A DNA stretch of 64,000 nucleotides from JBLXBZ01 sp048265185 (GTDB lineage: Bacteria; Pseudomonadota; Alphaproteobacteria; Rhizobiales; Stappiaceae). The notes beneath the pieces were generated by a model that did no database searches, was not told the origin of the DNA, and saw only the letters and a list, made by a program, of their open reading frames with translations. Shown piece after piece: positions 42,897 to 51,955 of the stretch (position 1 is its first letter; each line of letters begins with the position of its first letter). Made by a program: the position numbers and the translations under genes. The stretch covers positions 1 through 64,000 of the forward strand of contig JBLXBZ010000004.1 in NCBI GenBank assembly GCA_048265185.1, given 5' to 3'.

Positions 42897-44069
42897 ATGC
42901 CGATCGTAAACCGTTTTGCCGATCTTGCCGACGAAATCACACAATGGCGCCGCGACTTCCATGAGAACCCGGAAATTCTTTATGAAGTGCATCGCACGGC
43001 GGGCGTCGTCGAAGAAAAGCTGAAAGAATTTGGCGTCGATGAAGTGATCACCGGCATGGGCCGCACTGGCGTCGTCGGCGTCATCCATGGAAAAAACAAG
43101 AACTCCAATAAGGTAATCGGCCTGCGCGCCGATATGGACGCTTTGCCGATCAATGAAATCACCGGCAAGGAATATGCGTCGAAGACGCCCGGAAAAATGC
43201 ATGCTTGCGGCCACGACGGTCACACGGCGATGCTGCTGGGCGCGGCCAAATATCTGGCGGAAACCCGTAATTTCGACGGCACAGTGGTTGTGATTTTCCA
43301 GCCTGCGGAAGAAGGCGGCGCGGGCGCCAAGGCGATGATCGACGACGGCCTGATGACTCGCTTCGGCATTCAGGAAGTCTATGGCATGCACAATATGCCA
43401 GGCGCGCCGGTCGGCACCTTCTGCACGCGCCCCGGACCATTGATGGCCGCCACCGACGAATTCGAGATCATCCTCACCGGACGCGGCGGCCATGCGGCCA
43501 AGCCCAATGAAACAATCGATCCCATCGTCGTTGGCGCGCAAGTCGTCACCGCTCTGCAGTCCGTGGCGAGCCGCAACGCCGATCCTCTGGAATCCATCGT
43601 GATCTCCGTGACCATTTTCGACGCCGGCACGGCTTTCAATATTATTCCGCAAACCGCGAAACTGCGCGGCACGGTGCGCACATTAACCCCCGAACTGCGC
43701 GATCTCGCCGAAACCCGCCTGACCGCAATCGCCACATCCACTGCGGAGGCTTTCGGCGCCAAAGCGGAAATCAGCTATCACCGCGGCTATCCGGTGACCG
43801 CCAACCACGACGCTCAGACCGATTTCTCCATCAAGGTCGCCAGCGAGCTGGTCGGTCCCGACAATGTCGACAAGAACGTGGCGCCGACAATGGGCGGCGA
43901 AGATTTCTCCTTCATGCTGGAAGAGCGCCCCGGCAACTTCATCTTCGTCGGCAATGGCGACAGCGCGTCCCTGCATCACCCCGCTTATGACTTCAATGAC
44001 GAAGTCATTCCGCTTGGTTGCTCCTATTGGGTCAAGCTGGTGGAGACGGCGATGCCAAACGCGGCCTGA
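42897..44069 (+). CDS. M20-family metal-dependent amidohydrolase (hippurate hydrolase-like)
   Basis: A 390-residue cytosolic peptidase-like amidohydrolase of the M20D/HipO group. N-terminal ITQWRRDFHENPEILYE, the metal site MHACGHDGHTAMLLGAAKYL, the catalytic EEGG in FQPAEEGGAGAKAM, and the C-terminal metal ligand in TMGGEDFSFMLEERPG are intact. Such enzymes cleave N-acyl amino acids or related amides; the natural substrate cannot be told from sequence. AGGAGA lies before ATG 42897. A strong terminator follows the stop by 17 bases. Confidence 0.94.
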   Translation: MPIVNRFADLADEITQWRRDFHENPEILYEVHRTAGVVEEKLKEFGVDEVITGMGRTGVVGVIHGKNKNSNKVIGLRADMDALPINEITGKEYASKTPGKMHACGHDGHTAMLLGAAKYLAETRNFDGTVVVIFQPAEEGGAGAKAMIDDGLMTRFGIQEVYGMHNMPGAPVGTFCTRPGPLMAATDEFEIILTGRGGHAAKPNETIDPIVVGAQVVTALQSVASRNADPLESIVISVTIFDAGTAFNIIPQTAKLRGTVRTLTPELRDLAETRLTAIATSTAEAFGAKAEISYHRGYPVTANHDAQTDFSIKVASELVGPDNVDKNVAPTMGGEDFSFMLEERPGNFIFVGNGDSASLHHPAYDFNDEVIPLGCSYWVKLVETAMPNAA

Positions 44070-44086
44070 ACCGACGCCTCAATATG

Positions 44087-44116
44087 AATTTCCGCCGGGT
44101 TCTCCGGCGGAAATTT
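44087..44116 (+). terminator. Intrinsic terminator after the M20 amidohydrolase gene
   Basis: AATTTCCGCCGG (44087-44098) and CCGGCGGAAATT (44104-44115) form a perfect 12-bp stem with a 5-base loop, followed by T on the plus strand. Confidence 0.75.
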
Positions 44117-44133
44117 CCCTCCCTCCAGATTCC

Positions 44134-45015
44134 ATGTTGCCATCATCTCCCCCTGATGCAATTGTCGCGTCATTGCAGTATATGACCCGCCTTGCTGAAA
44201 GAATGTTGATGCTATCGCCAAAGACGACCATCCCGCTCATCGCTCTTTATTGCCTTATAGGCGCGGCGGTTGGAATTCTCGTCATTCATCCACTCAATCT
44301 GGTGGCCATCTGGTGGGAGCTCACCCGCTTTGAGGCCATGCCGATCACCTTGCCGCAATTTCTGGCCGATCGTCTATGGCTGCTTGTGCTTCCCCGGCAC
44401 TGGGACGTGTTTTTTGTCTATTCATGTCTTGGCGGGTTTATCGGTCTGGGTTTCGGTGTCTTCACCCGCTCCTATGTTCAAAATATACGCGTGTTGCGCT
44501 TCTTGAAAGAGGAGCAGGGGCGGATCATCCCCGACCTGATCGCGGAAGGGGAAGGACAGCGCGTTGAGTTCAAATCTTCCGTACGCTGGGACGTGGCCAA
44601 CGACTGCGTCAATCGCGGCTTGGAAAAAGTCATCGCCAAGACAATCGCCGGCTTTCTCAACAGCTCCGGCGGCAGTTTGATCATTGGCGTCGCCGACGAC
44701 AAATCCATCTTTGGGCTTGAAAAAGACTACTCCACCCTCAAGACGCGGGATCGCGACTCTTTCGAGCGCATGATCCACGATATCGTCAAGAAAAACCTTG
44801 GCGGCGACCTCTTTCCATACCTGCAATGCACTTTCGCGACCATCGACGGGCAAGACGTATGCATGGTTCTCATCCAACCGGCGGCCCGCGCGGTGCATCT
44901 CGACGACGGCTCAAAATCGGCGTTTTACATCCGCTCCGGAAATTCCACGCGGCAACTCGACGTCCGCGAAGCCATGGACTACGCCCATTCGCGCTGGCCC
45001 ACAGCCTTAAGGTGA
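44134..45015 (+). CDS. Membrane-anchored AlbA_2 (Schlafen-like) domain protein
   Basis: About 293 residues. Two hydrophobic helices (near 30-50 and 88-112) are followed by a cytoplasmic AlbA_2/Schlafen-like domain: EGQRVEFKSSVRWDV, KTIAGFLNSSGGSLIIGVAD and YIRSGNSTRQLDVREAMDYA. AlbA_2 domains are often called putative DNA-binding or ATP-binding and occur in regulators and defence-linked proteins; membrane anchoring is less common. The start is uncertain: ATG 44134 lies directly behind the terminator and no candidate (44134, 44182, 44206) has a good ribosome site. Likely a separate transcription unit. Function unknown. Confidence 0.8.
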   Translation: MLPSSPPDAIVASLQYMTRLAERMLMLSPKTTIPLIALYCLIGAAVGILVIHPLNLVAIWWELTRFEAMPITLPQFLADRLWLLVLPRHWDVFFVYSCLGGFIGLGFGVFTRSYVQNIRVLRFLKEEQGRIIPDLIAEGEGQRVEFKSSVRWDVANDCVNRGLEKVIAKTIAGFLNSSGGSLIIGVADDKSIFGLEKDYSTLKTRDRDSFERMIHDIVKKNLGGDLFPYLQCTFATIDGQDVCMVLIQPAARAVHLDDGSKSAFYIRSGNSTRQLDVREAMDYAHSRWPTALR

Positions 45016-45153
45016 GCTAGGCCCAAGGCGAGCTGGACCGCGAACGCCTTTTGCGCCTTAGCGGGGCCTCTTTCATAATGGATCTCAAGGCTTGGCCCTG
45101 CGTCTCTATCTTTCCGCCTTCAACTTCTCTCTCACCCCTTTCCGGAATTCGCC

Positions 45154-46107
45154 ATGACCGAAGCAACCGTCAAACTGCCCACCCCTGACGAAATCAGCGC
45201 CGCTCACGAGCGCATCGGCGCATATATTCGCCGCACGCCTGTTTTTGATCCCGGCGCGGGAGCGTTTGATTTGCCGTTCAATGTCACCTTGAAGCTGGAA
45301 CATTTGCAACATTCCGGATCGTTCAAGGCGCGCGGCGCATTCAACAGTCTGCTAAGCGGCGACTTGCCCCAAAATGGCGTCGCCGCCGCCTCCGGCGGCA
45401 ATCACGGCGCGGCGGTGGCCTACGCCGCCGAACGGCTTAAGGTCAGGGCGGATATTTTTGTTCCAGAAACTTCCAGTCCAGCGAAAATCGCCCGCATCCG
45501 CGACGCCGGCGCCAATTTACACATTGGGGGAAAAGCCTATGCGGAGGCCGCAAGCGCCTGCGCTGAACATCAAGCCCGCACAGGCGCGGTGGATATTCAC
45601 GCCTATGACGCGCCAGGCACCGTGGAGGGGCAAGGAACCCTAGCGCTTGAATGGGAACGGCAATCGCCAGAACTGGACACTGTTCTTATCGCGGTTGGCG
45701 GCGGCGGATTAATTGCAGGAATTGCAAGCTGGTTTCAGCGCCGGGTCAAGGTCGTCGGCGTCGAGCCCATTGGCGCAAGCGCCCTTCATTCGGCCCGCGC
45801 GGCTGGGCGACCGGTTCCCGTGGAAATCAACAGCCTCGCAGCTGATAGCCTTGGCGCGCGCAGCTGCGGGACCCGTGCGTTTTCAGCAAGTCAAGACGGC
45901 TTGATTGACGATGTGGTTCTGGTGACGGACGATATGATCCGCTCGGCGCAATTACGGCTATGGCGACAAACTCAACTCGCGGCGGAACCCGGCGGCGCCA
46001 CCGCTTTGGCCGCTCTCATCGGCGGCGCCTATCGCCCCGCAAACGACGAGCGCGTCGGCGTTCTCATCTGTGGCGGCAATCTTGATCCAGCCCTTTTGAA
46101 GGCTTGA
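45154..46107 (+). CDS. PLP-dependent threonine/serine dehydratase-like enzyme
   Basis: A 317-residue fold-type II PLP enzyme. The cofactor lysine is in HSGSFKARGAFNSL, the phosphate/substrate loop is SGGNHGAAVAYAA, and the glycine-rich PLP-phosphate loop is AVGGGGLIAGIASW. There is no C-terminal regulatory ACT domain, so it belongs to the short catabolic threonine dehydratase/serine racemase-like group. It would turn threonine or serine into a 2-oxo acid plus ammonia, but hydroxyaspartate or other amino acids are possible. A terminator follows 22 bases after the stop. Confidence 0.92.
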   Translation: MTEATVKLPTPDEISAAHERIGAYIRRTPVFDPGAGAFDLPFNVTLKLEHLQHSGSFKARGAFNSLLSGDLPQNGVAAASGGNHGAAVAYAAERLKVRADIFVPETSSPAKIARIRDAGANLHIGGKAYAEAASACAEHQARTGAVDIHAYDAPGTVEGQGTLALEWERQSPELDTVLIAVGGGGLIAGIASWFQRRVKVVGVEPIGASALHSARAAGRPVPVEINSLAADSLGARSCGTRAFSASQDGLIDDVVLVTDDMIRSAQLRLWRQTQLAAEPGGATALAALIGGAYRPANDERVGVLICGGNLDPALLKA

Positions 46108-46128
46108 AAACATAATACGATAACAAAA

Positions 46129-46154
46129 CGCAAAAGCCCATCCGGGCTTTTGCG
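46129..46154. terminator. Bidirectional terminator between converging genes
   Basis: CGCAAAAGCCC (46129-46139) and GGGCTTTTGCG (46144-46154) form a perfect 11-bp stem with a 4-base loop containing TTTT/AAAA within the stem. It lies between the converging dehydratase and minus-strand hypothetical genes and can serve both. Confidence 0.6.
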
Positions 46155-46185
46155 CATGCGCTCCCCCTCAATGAACCGCGCCACT

Positions 46186-46629
46186 TCACCCCTCCCGCGC
46201 GCAAACCAGCGCAGGCCGCAAATCCTCCAGCACCTCCCGCCTATCCCCCGCCCGGCTGGCGAGCAAATGGACATATATCCGCATACGTTTGAGCGCCTTT
46301 GCAGAAGAACCAAAACCTCTGCGTCCCCCATAGCGATCAACTTCGCCTAGCAAAAAAATTGGCGCGGACATCTCGCTTTTTTGGTCTGAAGCAATAACGA
46401 CCGCGTTGCGATAATCCTGCAAACTATCAGGATCAATCGCCGTAAAGAGGTAACGCCGTCCGCTTTCACCGTGAAAATAACGAAAGCGCCCCCCGAATCC
46501 TAAAGCGCTCGCCGCCTGCGGAGCATCTTCTTCGCCAACGCTCAAGGTCATATATTCCTCGGCGTTTCGAATCGACTTTTCTGCATTGAAGTTTCTTACG
46601 TTTTCCAACATGGCGGCACCATAGAACAT
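46186..46629 (-). CDS. Hypothetical protein at the end of the ftsE-ftsX-plsC run
   Basis: About 147 residues, no family recognised. The middle reads FRYFHGESGRRYLFTAID, followed by IFLLGEVDRYGGRRGFGSSA, with mixed polar and hydrophobic residues consistent with a small soluble domain, and a helical C-terminus rich in Arg and Leu. Codon use matches the neighbours. It lies 76 bases after plsC on the same strand. The start is unclear: ATG 46629 is the first ATG, ATG 46611 (MLENVRNF) also fits, and a TTG at 46659 would add a hydrophobic stretch. No ribosome site is convincing. Confidence 0.7.
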   Translation of the reverse strand: MFYGAAMLENVRNFNAEKSIRNAEEYMTLSVGEEDAPQAASALGFGGRFRYFHGESGRRYLFTAIDPDSLQDYRNAVVIASDQKSEMSAPIFLLGEVDRYGGRRGFGSSAKALKRMRIYVHLLASRAGDRREVLEDLRPALVCAREG

Positions 46630-46705
46630 AATAAGAACAAATGGTAGCCGAAAACGCAAATACTGCGGCTATTAATTCACGATTTGGGAACCCCTGTCGC
46701 AAAAG

Positions 46706-47518
46706 TCAAGAGGCGCCCTTTCTCCGATCAGCGCGGATCAGGGATTTCCCCCGCGCGCTCCACCTCTCCTCCACCAAGTCAAGTCTAGGCAAATACGGGT
46801 ATTTCTGCGCCGCTTCTTCGATCAAACGATCGGAAGCCTCCTCCACCTTCCTCAGAAGCGTCTTGTGAAACGCCTCCATTTGCAATCCAGGCTCAATTGG
46901 CGGGAGAAACTCCAGCGTCACCGTTCCCGGGTAGCGCCAAAACCCCCGTCGCGGCCAAAACAATCCGGAATTAAGAGCCACTGGAATCACAGGACAACCA
47001 ATAGACTTATAAAGATGTGCGACTCCATATTTATATTTCGGCTCGGCGCCCGAAGGCGTTCGCGTTCCCTCCGGGAATATCAGAATTTGCCGTCCCTCTT
47101 TCACCGCCTCCAGCGCATGTTCGGACATTTTCGCCAACGCCGCGGCCCTCTTGCCACGATCCACGGGAATTTGCTTCATTTTCGCCGTGTACCAGCCAAA
47201 TAACGGAATATATCTCAGCTCCCGCTTGAGAATATAGGTCGGGTCCGGGAATTCTGGAATCAGCGCGAAGGTCTCCCAGGCCGATTGATGTTTGGAGGCA
47301 ACGATATAGCCCCCTTCGGGCAAATTCTCCCGACCTCTTACCTCGATCTTCAAACCAACGATCCACCGCAAGAGCCAAAGATTGACCCGAGCCCAGAGCG
47401 GCACGATTGGCCACCCCATTTTACGTGGAAGTAAAAAAACCGGAAGAAGAACGATCATCATCACGGCGGTGATGAAATAGAACAGGAAGTTAAAAACGAT
47501 CGATCGAAAAAAGAGCAT
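46706..47518 (-). CDS. plsC: 1-acyl-sn-glycerol-3-phosphate acyltransferase
   Basis: A 270-residue inner-membrane enzyme adding the second acyl chain to give phosphatidic acid. A hydrophobic N-terminal segment (about 5-30) anchors it. The acyltransferase box reads ASKHQSAWETF (HX4E instead of the usual HX4D, a conservative change), the phosphate-binding motif is IFPEGTRTPSG, and IPVDRGKRAAAL is the third block. I place the start at ATG 47518; an in-frame TTG at 47551 would add 11 residues. It shares a strand with ftsE, ftsX and a DUF218 gene upstream, a common order in alphaproteobacteria. Confidence 0.92.
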   Translation of the reverse strand: MLFFRSIVFNFLFYFITAVMMIVLLPVFLLPRKMGWPIVPLWARVNLWLLRWIVGLKIEVRGRENLPEGGYIVASKHQSAWETFALIPEFPDPTYILKRELRYIPLFGWYTAKMKQIPVDRGKRAAALAKMSEHALEAVKEGRQILIFPEGTRTPSGAEPKYKYGVAHLYKSIGCPVIPVALNSGLFWPRRGFWRYPGTVTLEFLPPIEPGLQMEAFHKTLLRKVEEASDRLIEEAAQKYPYLPRLDLVEERWSARGKSLIRADRRKGAS

Positions 47519-47592
47519 CAGGTTCCATACTCGCGTAAATAATGAAATCAAAGACGGCGACGCATGGTTTATTCAAGCCGCCGGCGAAGCGC

Positions 47593-48276
47593 TCAAATCA
47601 GGCCTAGTCCCGTACGCGCTCTTGTGACCATATATTTCACATATTCACGCAACAAAAGCCGCGTCGTGGACAGGTGCATATACCATCCGCTTAAGTCAAG
47701 ATCGTCGCGCACGACGGGATAGGGCGTCAGCTCGACGTCAGGCATAGCCGACTGCAGCTCAATGAGAGATCTGGGCATGTGATAGGCGCTGGTCACCACA
47801 AGCAATTTGTCAAACCCCTTCTCGCGCGCCCATTTAGCGGTCTCCAAGGCGTTGTCCACGGTATTCATCGCCTTTCGGTCAAGATCGACGCAACAGTCAA
47901 AAAGCTGCATGTGGCTCTCGGTCAGGACGGCGATCTGCTTGCGCGTGGTTTTAGGATGAACGCCGGAAATTAACAGCCGCTTCGCCCCGCTTTCAGGCAG
48001 CAAAGCAAGAGCGCGCGCGATACGGTCGCTGCCGCCGGTCAACACCACTATGCCATCGACGTTGATTTTCGCGCTTGGCCGCGCATGAACCACGTCCCCT
48101 ACATAGGCGAAAAAATTGCCTATAATGAAACCAGCAAACGCGACAACCACGATAGCCGCGCCGATCAACGCGGGCTTGCGCCGCCGAGCTCTTCGAACGG
48201 TCGCCCTCGCCCGCTCATCGTCTGAATCAGGCTCCCCCCGCTTATGGGACGGTAATTCTGTAGGACTTTCCGTCAT
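47593..48276 (-). CDS. YdcF/ElyC-like (DUF218) membrane protein
   Basis: About 227 residues. A charged cytoplasmic N-terminus is followed by one membrane helix (ALIGAAIVVVAFAGFIIGNFF) and a periplasmic DUF218 domain: GIVVLTGGSDRIARALALLP, RLLISGVHPKTTR, NTVDNALETAKWAREKGFDK and LVVTSAYHMPRSLIEL. Proteins of this family, including ElyC and SanA, affect envelope integrity; their chemistry is unknown. ATG 48276 is preferred over an upstream frame start at 48318. It lies between ftsX and plsC on the same strand. Confidence 0.88.
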   Translation of the reverse strand: MTESPTELPSHKRGEPDSDDERARATVRRARRRKPALIGAAIVVVAFAGFIIGNFFAYVGDVVHARPSAKINVDGIVVLTGGSDRIARALALLPESGAKRLLISGVHPKTTRKQIAVLTESHMQLFDCCVDLDRKAMNTVDNALETAKWAREKGFDKLLVVTSAYHMPRSLIELQSAMPDVELTPYPVVRDDLDLSGWYMHLSTTRLLLREYVKYMVTRARTGLGLI

Positions 48277-48429
48277 CGCTCTCACATAACACGGGCTTAT
48301 CCGGCGCAGCAGCTGCAACCAACCAATTCAAATATTTCAGGCATATGATTTTCGGTAAACCATATTCTACGCAACATTATTTTTTTCAGCTTGTATTTTT
48401 TCCAGATTGTTATGCTCCCTGAGCGCCTT

Positions 48430-49530
48430 TCAGTCCATGCGCGCAAGATGCGCATGCACAGCCAAGCGCGATGTGATGGCGGTCAGGATGGCCACCAGAA
48501 CAACAACGGTCAACACTCCAAGATATCCCATAAGACTGACGGAAACACCGCCAAATAAGACCGAAACTTGCTCCGTGCCGGCGAAACCGGTTGTTTTTTG
48601 GGTTACGAGTCCCAAAAGCACAAAAACCATGCAAGCGACCACCCCGCCGACAAAGCCCCCTTTCAATCCCAGAACCAGAAAATGGCGCTCAAATTCTCGC
48701 GCCACGAAACTGTCCTCCGCCCCAACGAAATGCAGCACCTCCACAACATCTTTATTTCCCGCCATAGCCGCGCGGGTGGCGAACACCACCGACAGGACCA
48801 TTGAGCCAAGAACCAAAGCGAGTATCGCAAATCCGCCGAACACGACCGCGCCGGCCATCGCCGCCAATTGTCCGGTCCACGCGGAATGGTCATCCAAGCT
48901 TACCCCGGAGGAGTCTCGCTGGATCGCATGGCGCAAGGCGTCCAAATCAAGCTGTTCAGGGTCCGAGACGTCCACTTGAATCAGACGCGGCACGGGCAGA
49001 GCGTCCAACTGCAACCCCTCCCCCAACCATGGCTCCAGCAAGTTTTGCGTCTCCTGATCCGACAGGGCGCGCACGGACCCAATTCCCGGAAACTCCTGAA
49101 CCAGCGCAATTATTCGGTCGATTTCACGCAGCGTGTCGACGCCGTCAATGGGCCGGATCTGAATTGTCAACTCACGCACCAGATCATTGCTCCACGCATC
49201 GGCCGCGTCATGCACCACGCTCACCGCTCCCACGGTCAAACACGCGAGAAAACTCATGATCGCGACCACAAGCGTCAGCGCCCGGCCAGCCACCGCCTGA
49301 GGGGGAACAATATCGGCGGAAGGGCGCAAACCAGACTTTGCGCCGGTCCTTTTCCGCAAGGGATTTGGCTTGAGAGCGCGCGGCTTCTTTTTCGCCGGTT
49401 TCTTGCCCTTTGATCTTTTCGCGAATTTTTCGAGAGAACTCTTCCGCTCCTCCGCGCCAATATCCACGGAAGGCGCTCCCTCGCGAGGCGCGCGAACCGA
49501 GGCTGTCCCGGGTCTTTTGGGGTCACTCAT
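48430..49530 (-). CDS. ftsX: Cell division protein FtsX
   Basis: A 366-residue permease-like partner of FtsE that controls peptidoglycan hydrolases at the septum. A basic cytoplasmic N-terminus of about 75 residues (KGKKPAKKKPRALKPNPLRK) precedes the first helix (near 85-108). A periplasmic domain of about 110 residues follows, including RPIDGVDTLREIDRIIALVQ, then three helices, the second near TRAAMAGNKDVVEVLHFVGA, the typical cytoplasmic loop of FtsX. The start ATG 49530 overlaps the ftsE stop by eight bases, so they are translated together; an adjacent TTG could also serve. Confidence 0.92.
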   Translation of the reverse strand: MSDPKRPGTASVRAPREGAPSVDIGAEERKSSLEKFAKRSKGKKPAKKKPRALKPNPLRKRTGAKSGLRPSADIVPPQAVAGRALTLVVAIMSFLACLTVGAVSVVHDAADAWSNDLVRELTIQIRPIDGVDTLREIDRIIALVQEFPGIGSVRALSDQETQNLLEPWLGEGLQLDALPVPRLIQVDVSDPEQLDLDALRHAIQRDSSGVSLDDHSAWTGQLAAMAGAVVFGGFAILALVLGSMVLSVVFATRAAMAGNKDVVEVLHFVGAEDSFVAREFERHFLVLGLKGGFVGGVVACMVFVLLGLVTQKTTGFAGTEQVSVLFGGVSVSLMGYLGVLTVVVLVAILTAITSRLAVHAHLARMD

Positions 49531-50182
49531 CAATGGTCAACCGTCCTTCCGCCAAAACCATTCGCCGCGCGTCCACCAGCTCCATCAACCCTAGATCATG
49601 AGTGGCGATCACCACCGAGGTTCCAAGCCTGTTCAACTCAATAAACAATCGCAGCAAGCGACGCGCGAGCGGAGGATCCACATTGCCGGTGGGCTCATCG
49701 GCCAGCAGAACCTCCGGCCGCGTGATCAAGGCCCGCGCAATCGCCGCGCGCTGTTTCTCCCCCCCCGACAACACCGGCGGCAAGACATGCATCCTCTCGC
49801 CCAAGCCAACCCATTTCAGCAACTCAACCACGTCCGTTCGATATTCCGCTTCGGACTTTCCAAGCACTCGCAACGGCAAGGCGACGTTCTCATAGGTCGT
49901 CAAATGCCCCAAGAGACGGAAATCCTGAAAAACAATGCCAATACGCCGCCGTAAACTTGGAATCTGTGACTTGGTCAACGTCGAGGTTTCTTTGCCAAAG
50001 GCCGTGATCAAGCCGCGCGTAGGATTCAACGACAAGAACAGCAGCCGCATCAAGCTGGTCTTGCCCGCCCCTGATGGGCCAGTCAGAAACTGAAATGACT
50101 GAGGCTCGATATCAAAGGTCAAATCACGCAGGATTTCCGGCCCCATTCCATAACGCAGACCGACGTTTTCAAAACGGATCAC
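49523..50182 (-). CDS. ftsE: Cell division ATP-binding protein FtsE
   Basis: A 219-residue ABC ATPase. Walker A is TGPSGAGKTSLMRLL, signature LSGGEKQRAAIARAL, Walker B VLLADEPTGNVD, and switch His IATHDLGLMELV. N-terminal FENVGLRYGMGPEILRDLTF is typical of FtsE. It forms the membrane complex with FtsX encoded by the overlapping downstream gene. A perfect CtrA-type box lies 42 bases upstream of the start, suggesting cell-cycle control of this pair. Confidence 0.95.
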   Translation of the reverse strand: MIRFENVGLRYGMGPEILRDLTFDIEPQSFQFLTGPSGAGKTSLMRLLFLSLNPTRGLITAFGKETSTLTKSQIPSLRRRIGIVFQDFRLLGHLTTYENVALPLRVLGKSEAEYRTDVVELLKWVGLGERMHVLPPVLSGGEKQRAAIARALITRPEVLLADEPTGNVDPPLARRLLRLFIELNRLGTSVVIATHDLGLMELVDARRMVLAEGRLTIDE

Positions 50183-50223
50183 GATAGATTCCTTTCAATT
50201 TCGCTCACCTTAACGTCGCGCCG

Positions 50224-50238
50224 TTAACGCTTCATTAA
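50224..50238. promoter_or_regulatory. CtrA box TTAA-N7-TTAA
   Basis: TTAA-CGCTTCA-TTAA matches the full CtrA binding consensus known from Caulobacter and other alphaproteobacteria. It lies between ftsE (minus) and the zinc-ribbon/hpt/cpdR run (plus), so it could control either. Chance occurrence cannot be excluded, but the place is fitting. Confidence 0.6.
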
Positions 50239-50374
50239 ACATATAACGTCGTGATAGCCTGACAAAGAACCACGCCCGGAGTTTTATCCACGGGCAGGGG
50301 CGTCGTTTGTCTGACGTTAACGATCAGTGCGGCAAAAAGAAGGTTCACGAAATGGAAGACGGAGGTCTTCAAGC

Positions 50375-51385
50375 ATGAAGATCACCTGTCCAAACTGCAA
50401 CACGTCCTATGAGGTGAAGGCGACCGCCCTCGGCCTCAAAGGAAGAAGTGTGAAATGCGCCCGCTGCGGCGAGCGCTGGCAGGCGGTCCCGACCGAAGAG
50501 GACATGAAGGAGGAGGCGCGGAACGAAGCCGAGCAGGACGCTGCCGAAAACGATCAAAACGCCGAAGATGACGCGCCAGACCAAGAGGTTAGCGAAACAA
50601 CGGACGAGGCCGCCGACGAAGACGACTGGGCCGAGGCAATCGGCGCTGCGGACGAACCTGCAGGGGAGTTTGCGAATACTGTCGATGGCGAGATTGAAAA
50701 CGCCGAAAGCGAATCGGAGGCGGTTCCCCCCTCAACGATCGCGGCGGAGCAGGACGTCGCATATGCCGGCGCGCGCCCAGCGATTGACCAGTCTCCCGAA
50801 GGTTTCGACGACCCGCCGCCCATTGAAAAACCCGCAGACATCGAAAGTCAGGCTAAGCGGCCTAAAATCCGCGTTCGCAAGAAAAAAATCAAACGCGCTC
50901 GTGGAAAGTCGCTAACCCGCTTCCTGCCAAAGATCAGTCAACGACGGATGACGGGCGCGGCGATCTTTCTCACGTCGATCGCGGCATGCGTTTTGGTCGT
51001 GACCCTCCGCACCCCCATCGTTCAGCGGTTTCCCGAACTTGCGGGCCTATACCAGCTCGCCGGACTAAACGTAAATTTGCGCGGCTTGGAGTTCAGGGAT
51101 CTGCGCATTTTTCGCGAGGTGGAATCAGGCGCCGTCATTCTCGTCATCGAAGGCTCCATCGAGAATGTCTCCCATCAAGCCGTCTTCGTTCCCGCATTAC
51201 GCTTTTCGCTGCGCAGCGAAGACGCTCAAGAAATTTACGCGTGGGTCGTCGAGCTAAAGACGCATCGTTTGGACGTCAACCGGACAACCCGATTCCGTAC
51301 GCGACTCGTATCCCCACCCGAAATGGCTAAAGACGTTCAAGTCCGCTTCATCGAGCGAAAAAACAAACAGGTTCAGCTGCAATGA
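50375..51385 (+). CDS. Zinc-ribbon (MJ0042) and DUF3426-like membrane protein
   Basis: A 336-residue protein. Residues 1-36 are an MJ0042 zinc ribbon with two CxxC pairs (CPNCNTSYEV and CARCGERW). Residues 40-150 are very acidic and low-complexity, 160-185 are basic (RVRKKKIKRARGK), and one membrane helix lies near 191-211. The C-terminal domain (VILVIEGSIENVSHQAVFVP) resembles DUF3426, a periplasmic beta-sandwich. Function unknown; it is commonly found next to ftsEX in Rhizobiales. ATG 50375 has GGAGG upstream, and the zinc ribbon starts right there. Its stop overlaps the hpt start (ATGA). Confidence 0.9.
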   Translation: MKITCPNCNTSYEVKATALGLKGRSVKCARCGERWQAVPTEEDMKEEARNEAEQDAAENDQNAEDDAPDQEVSETTDEAADEDDWAEAIGAADEPAGEFANTVDGEIENAESESEAVPPSTIAAEQDVAYAGARPAIDQSPEGFDDPPPIEKPADIESQAKRPKIRVRKKKIKRARGKSLTRFLPKISQRRMTGAAIFLTSIAACVLVVTLRTPIVQRFPELAGLYQLAGLNVNLRGLEFRDLRIFREVESGAVILVIEGSIENVSHQAVFVPALRFSLRSEDAQEIYAWVVELKTHRLDVNRTTRFRTRLVSPPEMAKDVQVRFIERKNKQVQLQ

Positions 51386-51954
51386 CAGAAACCCCTATTA
51401 TCCATGTTCTTTTTGACGAACGTGAAATCGCGCAACGAATAGCCACGCTCGCTCGGGAAATAGCCGCGGCAGATCCGCATAATCTATTGGTGGTCGCCGT
51501 TTTGAAAGGGAGCTTCGTCTTCGCCGCAGATCTCGTGCGCGCGATGCATCACGCCGGTCTCGCCCCTGAAATGGAGTTCCTCCATCTCTCAAGCTATGGC
51601 GCAGGCACCGAATCTTCTGGCGAAATTCGCGTTTTGCGCGATCTGGAAAGCGACGTCACAGGTCGGGATGTGATTCTCGTGGACGACATACTCGAAAGTG
51701 GGCGAACGTTAGCATTCGCTAAAGACAAAATCATGAATTATGGCGCAAACTCGGTAAAAGTCGTTACTTTGCTGGATAAACCAAATCGCCGCAAAGCCGC
51801 CATCTCTGCGGATTATATTGGCTTTGAATGCCCGGAGAAATTTGTGGTTGGGTATGGCATGGATATGGCGCATCAGTGGCGCCAGCTTCCTTTCATCGGT
51901 TACGTTGATCTGGGCAGCCAAGCTCCAGACGCGACAGAATCAAACGGAGAGTGA
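51382..51954 (+). CDS. hpt: Hypoxanthine(-guanine) phosphoribosyltransferase
   Basis: A 190-residue purine salvage enzyme making IMP or GMP from the base and PRPP. The PRPP-binding motif is VILVDDILESGRTLAF, the N-terminal loop is VVAVLKGSFVFAADLVRAM, and the C-terminal KFVVGYGMDMAHQWRQLPFI matches Hpt. Four-base overlap with the zinc-ribbon gene and a 1-base gap to cpdR suggest one transcript. Confidence 0.94.
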   Translation: MTETPIIHVLFDEREIAQRIATLAREIAAADPHNLLVVAVLKGSFVFAADLVRAMHHAGLAPEMEFLHLSSYGAGTESSGEIRVLRDLESDVTGRDVILVDDILESGRTLAFAKDKIMNYGANSVKVVTLLDKPNRRKAAISADYIGFECPEKFVVGYGMDMAHQWRQLPFIGYVDLGSQAPDATESNGE

Positions 51955-51955
51955 C

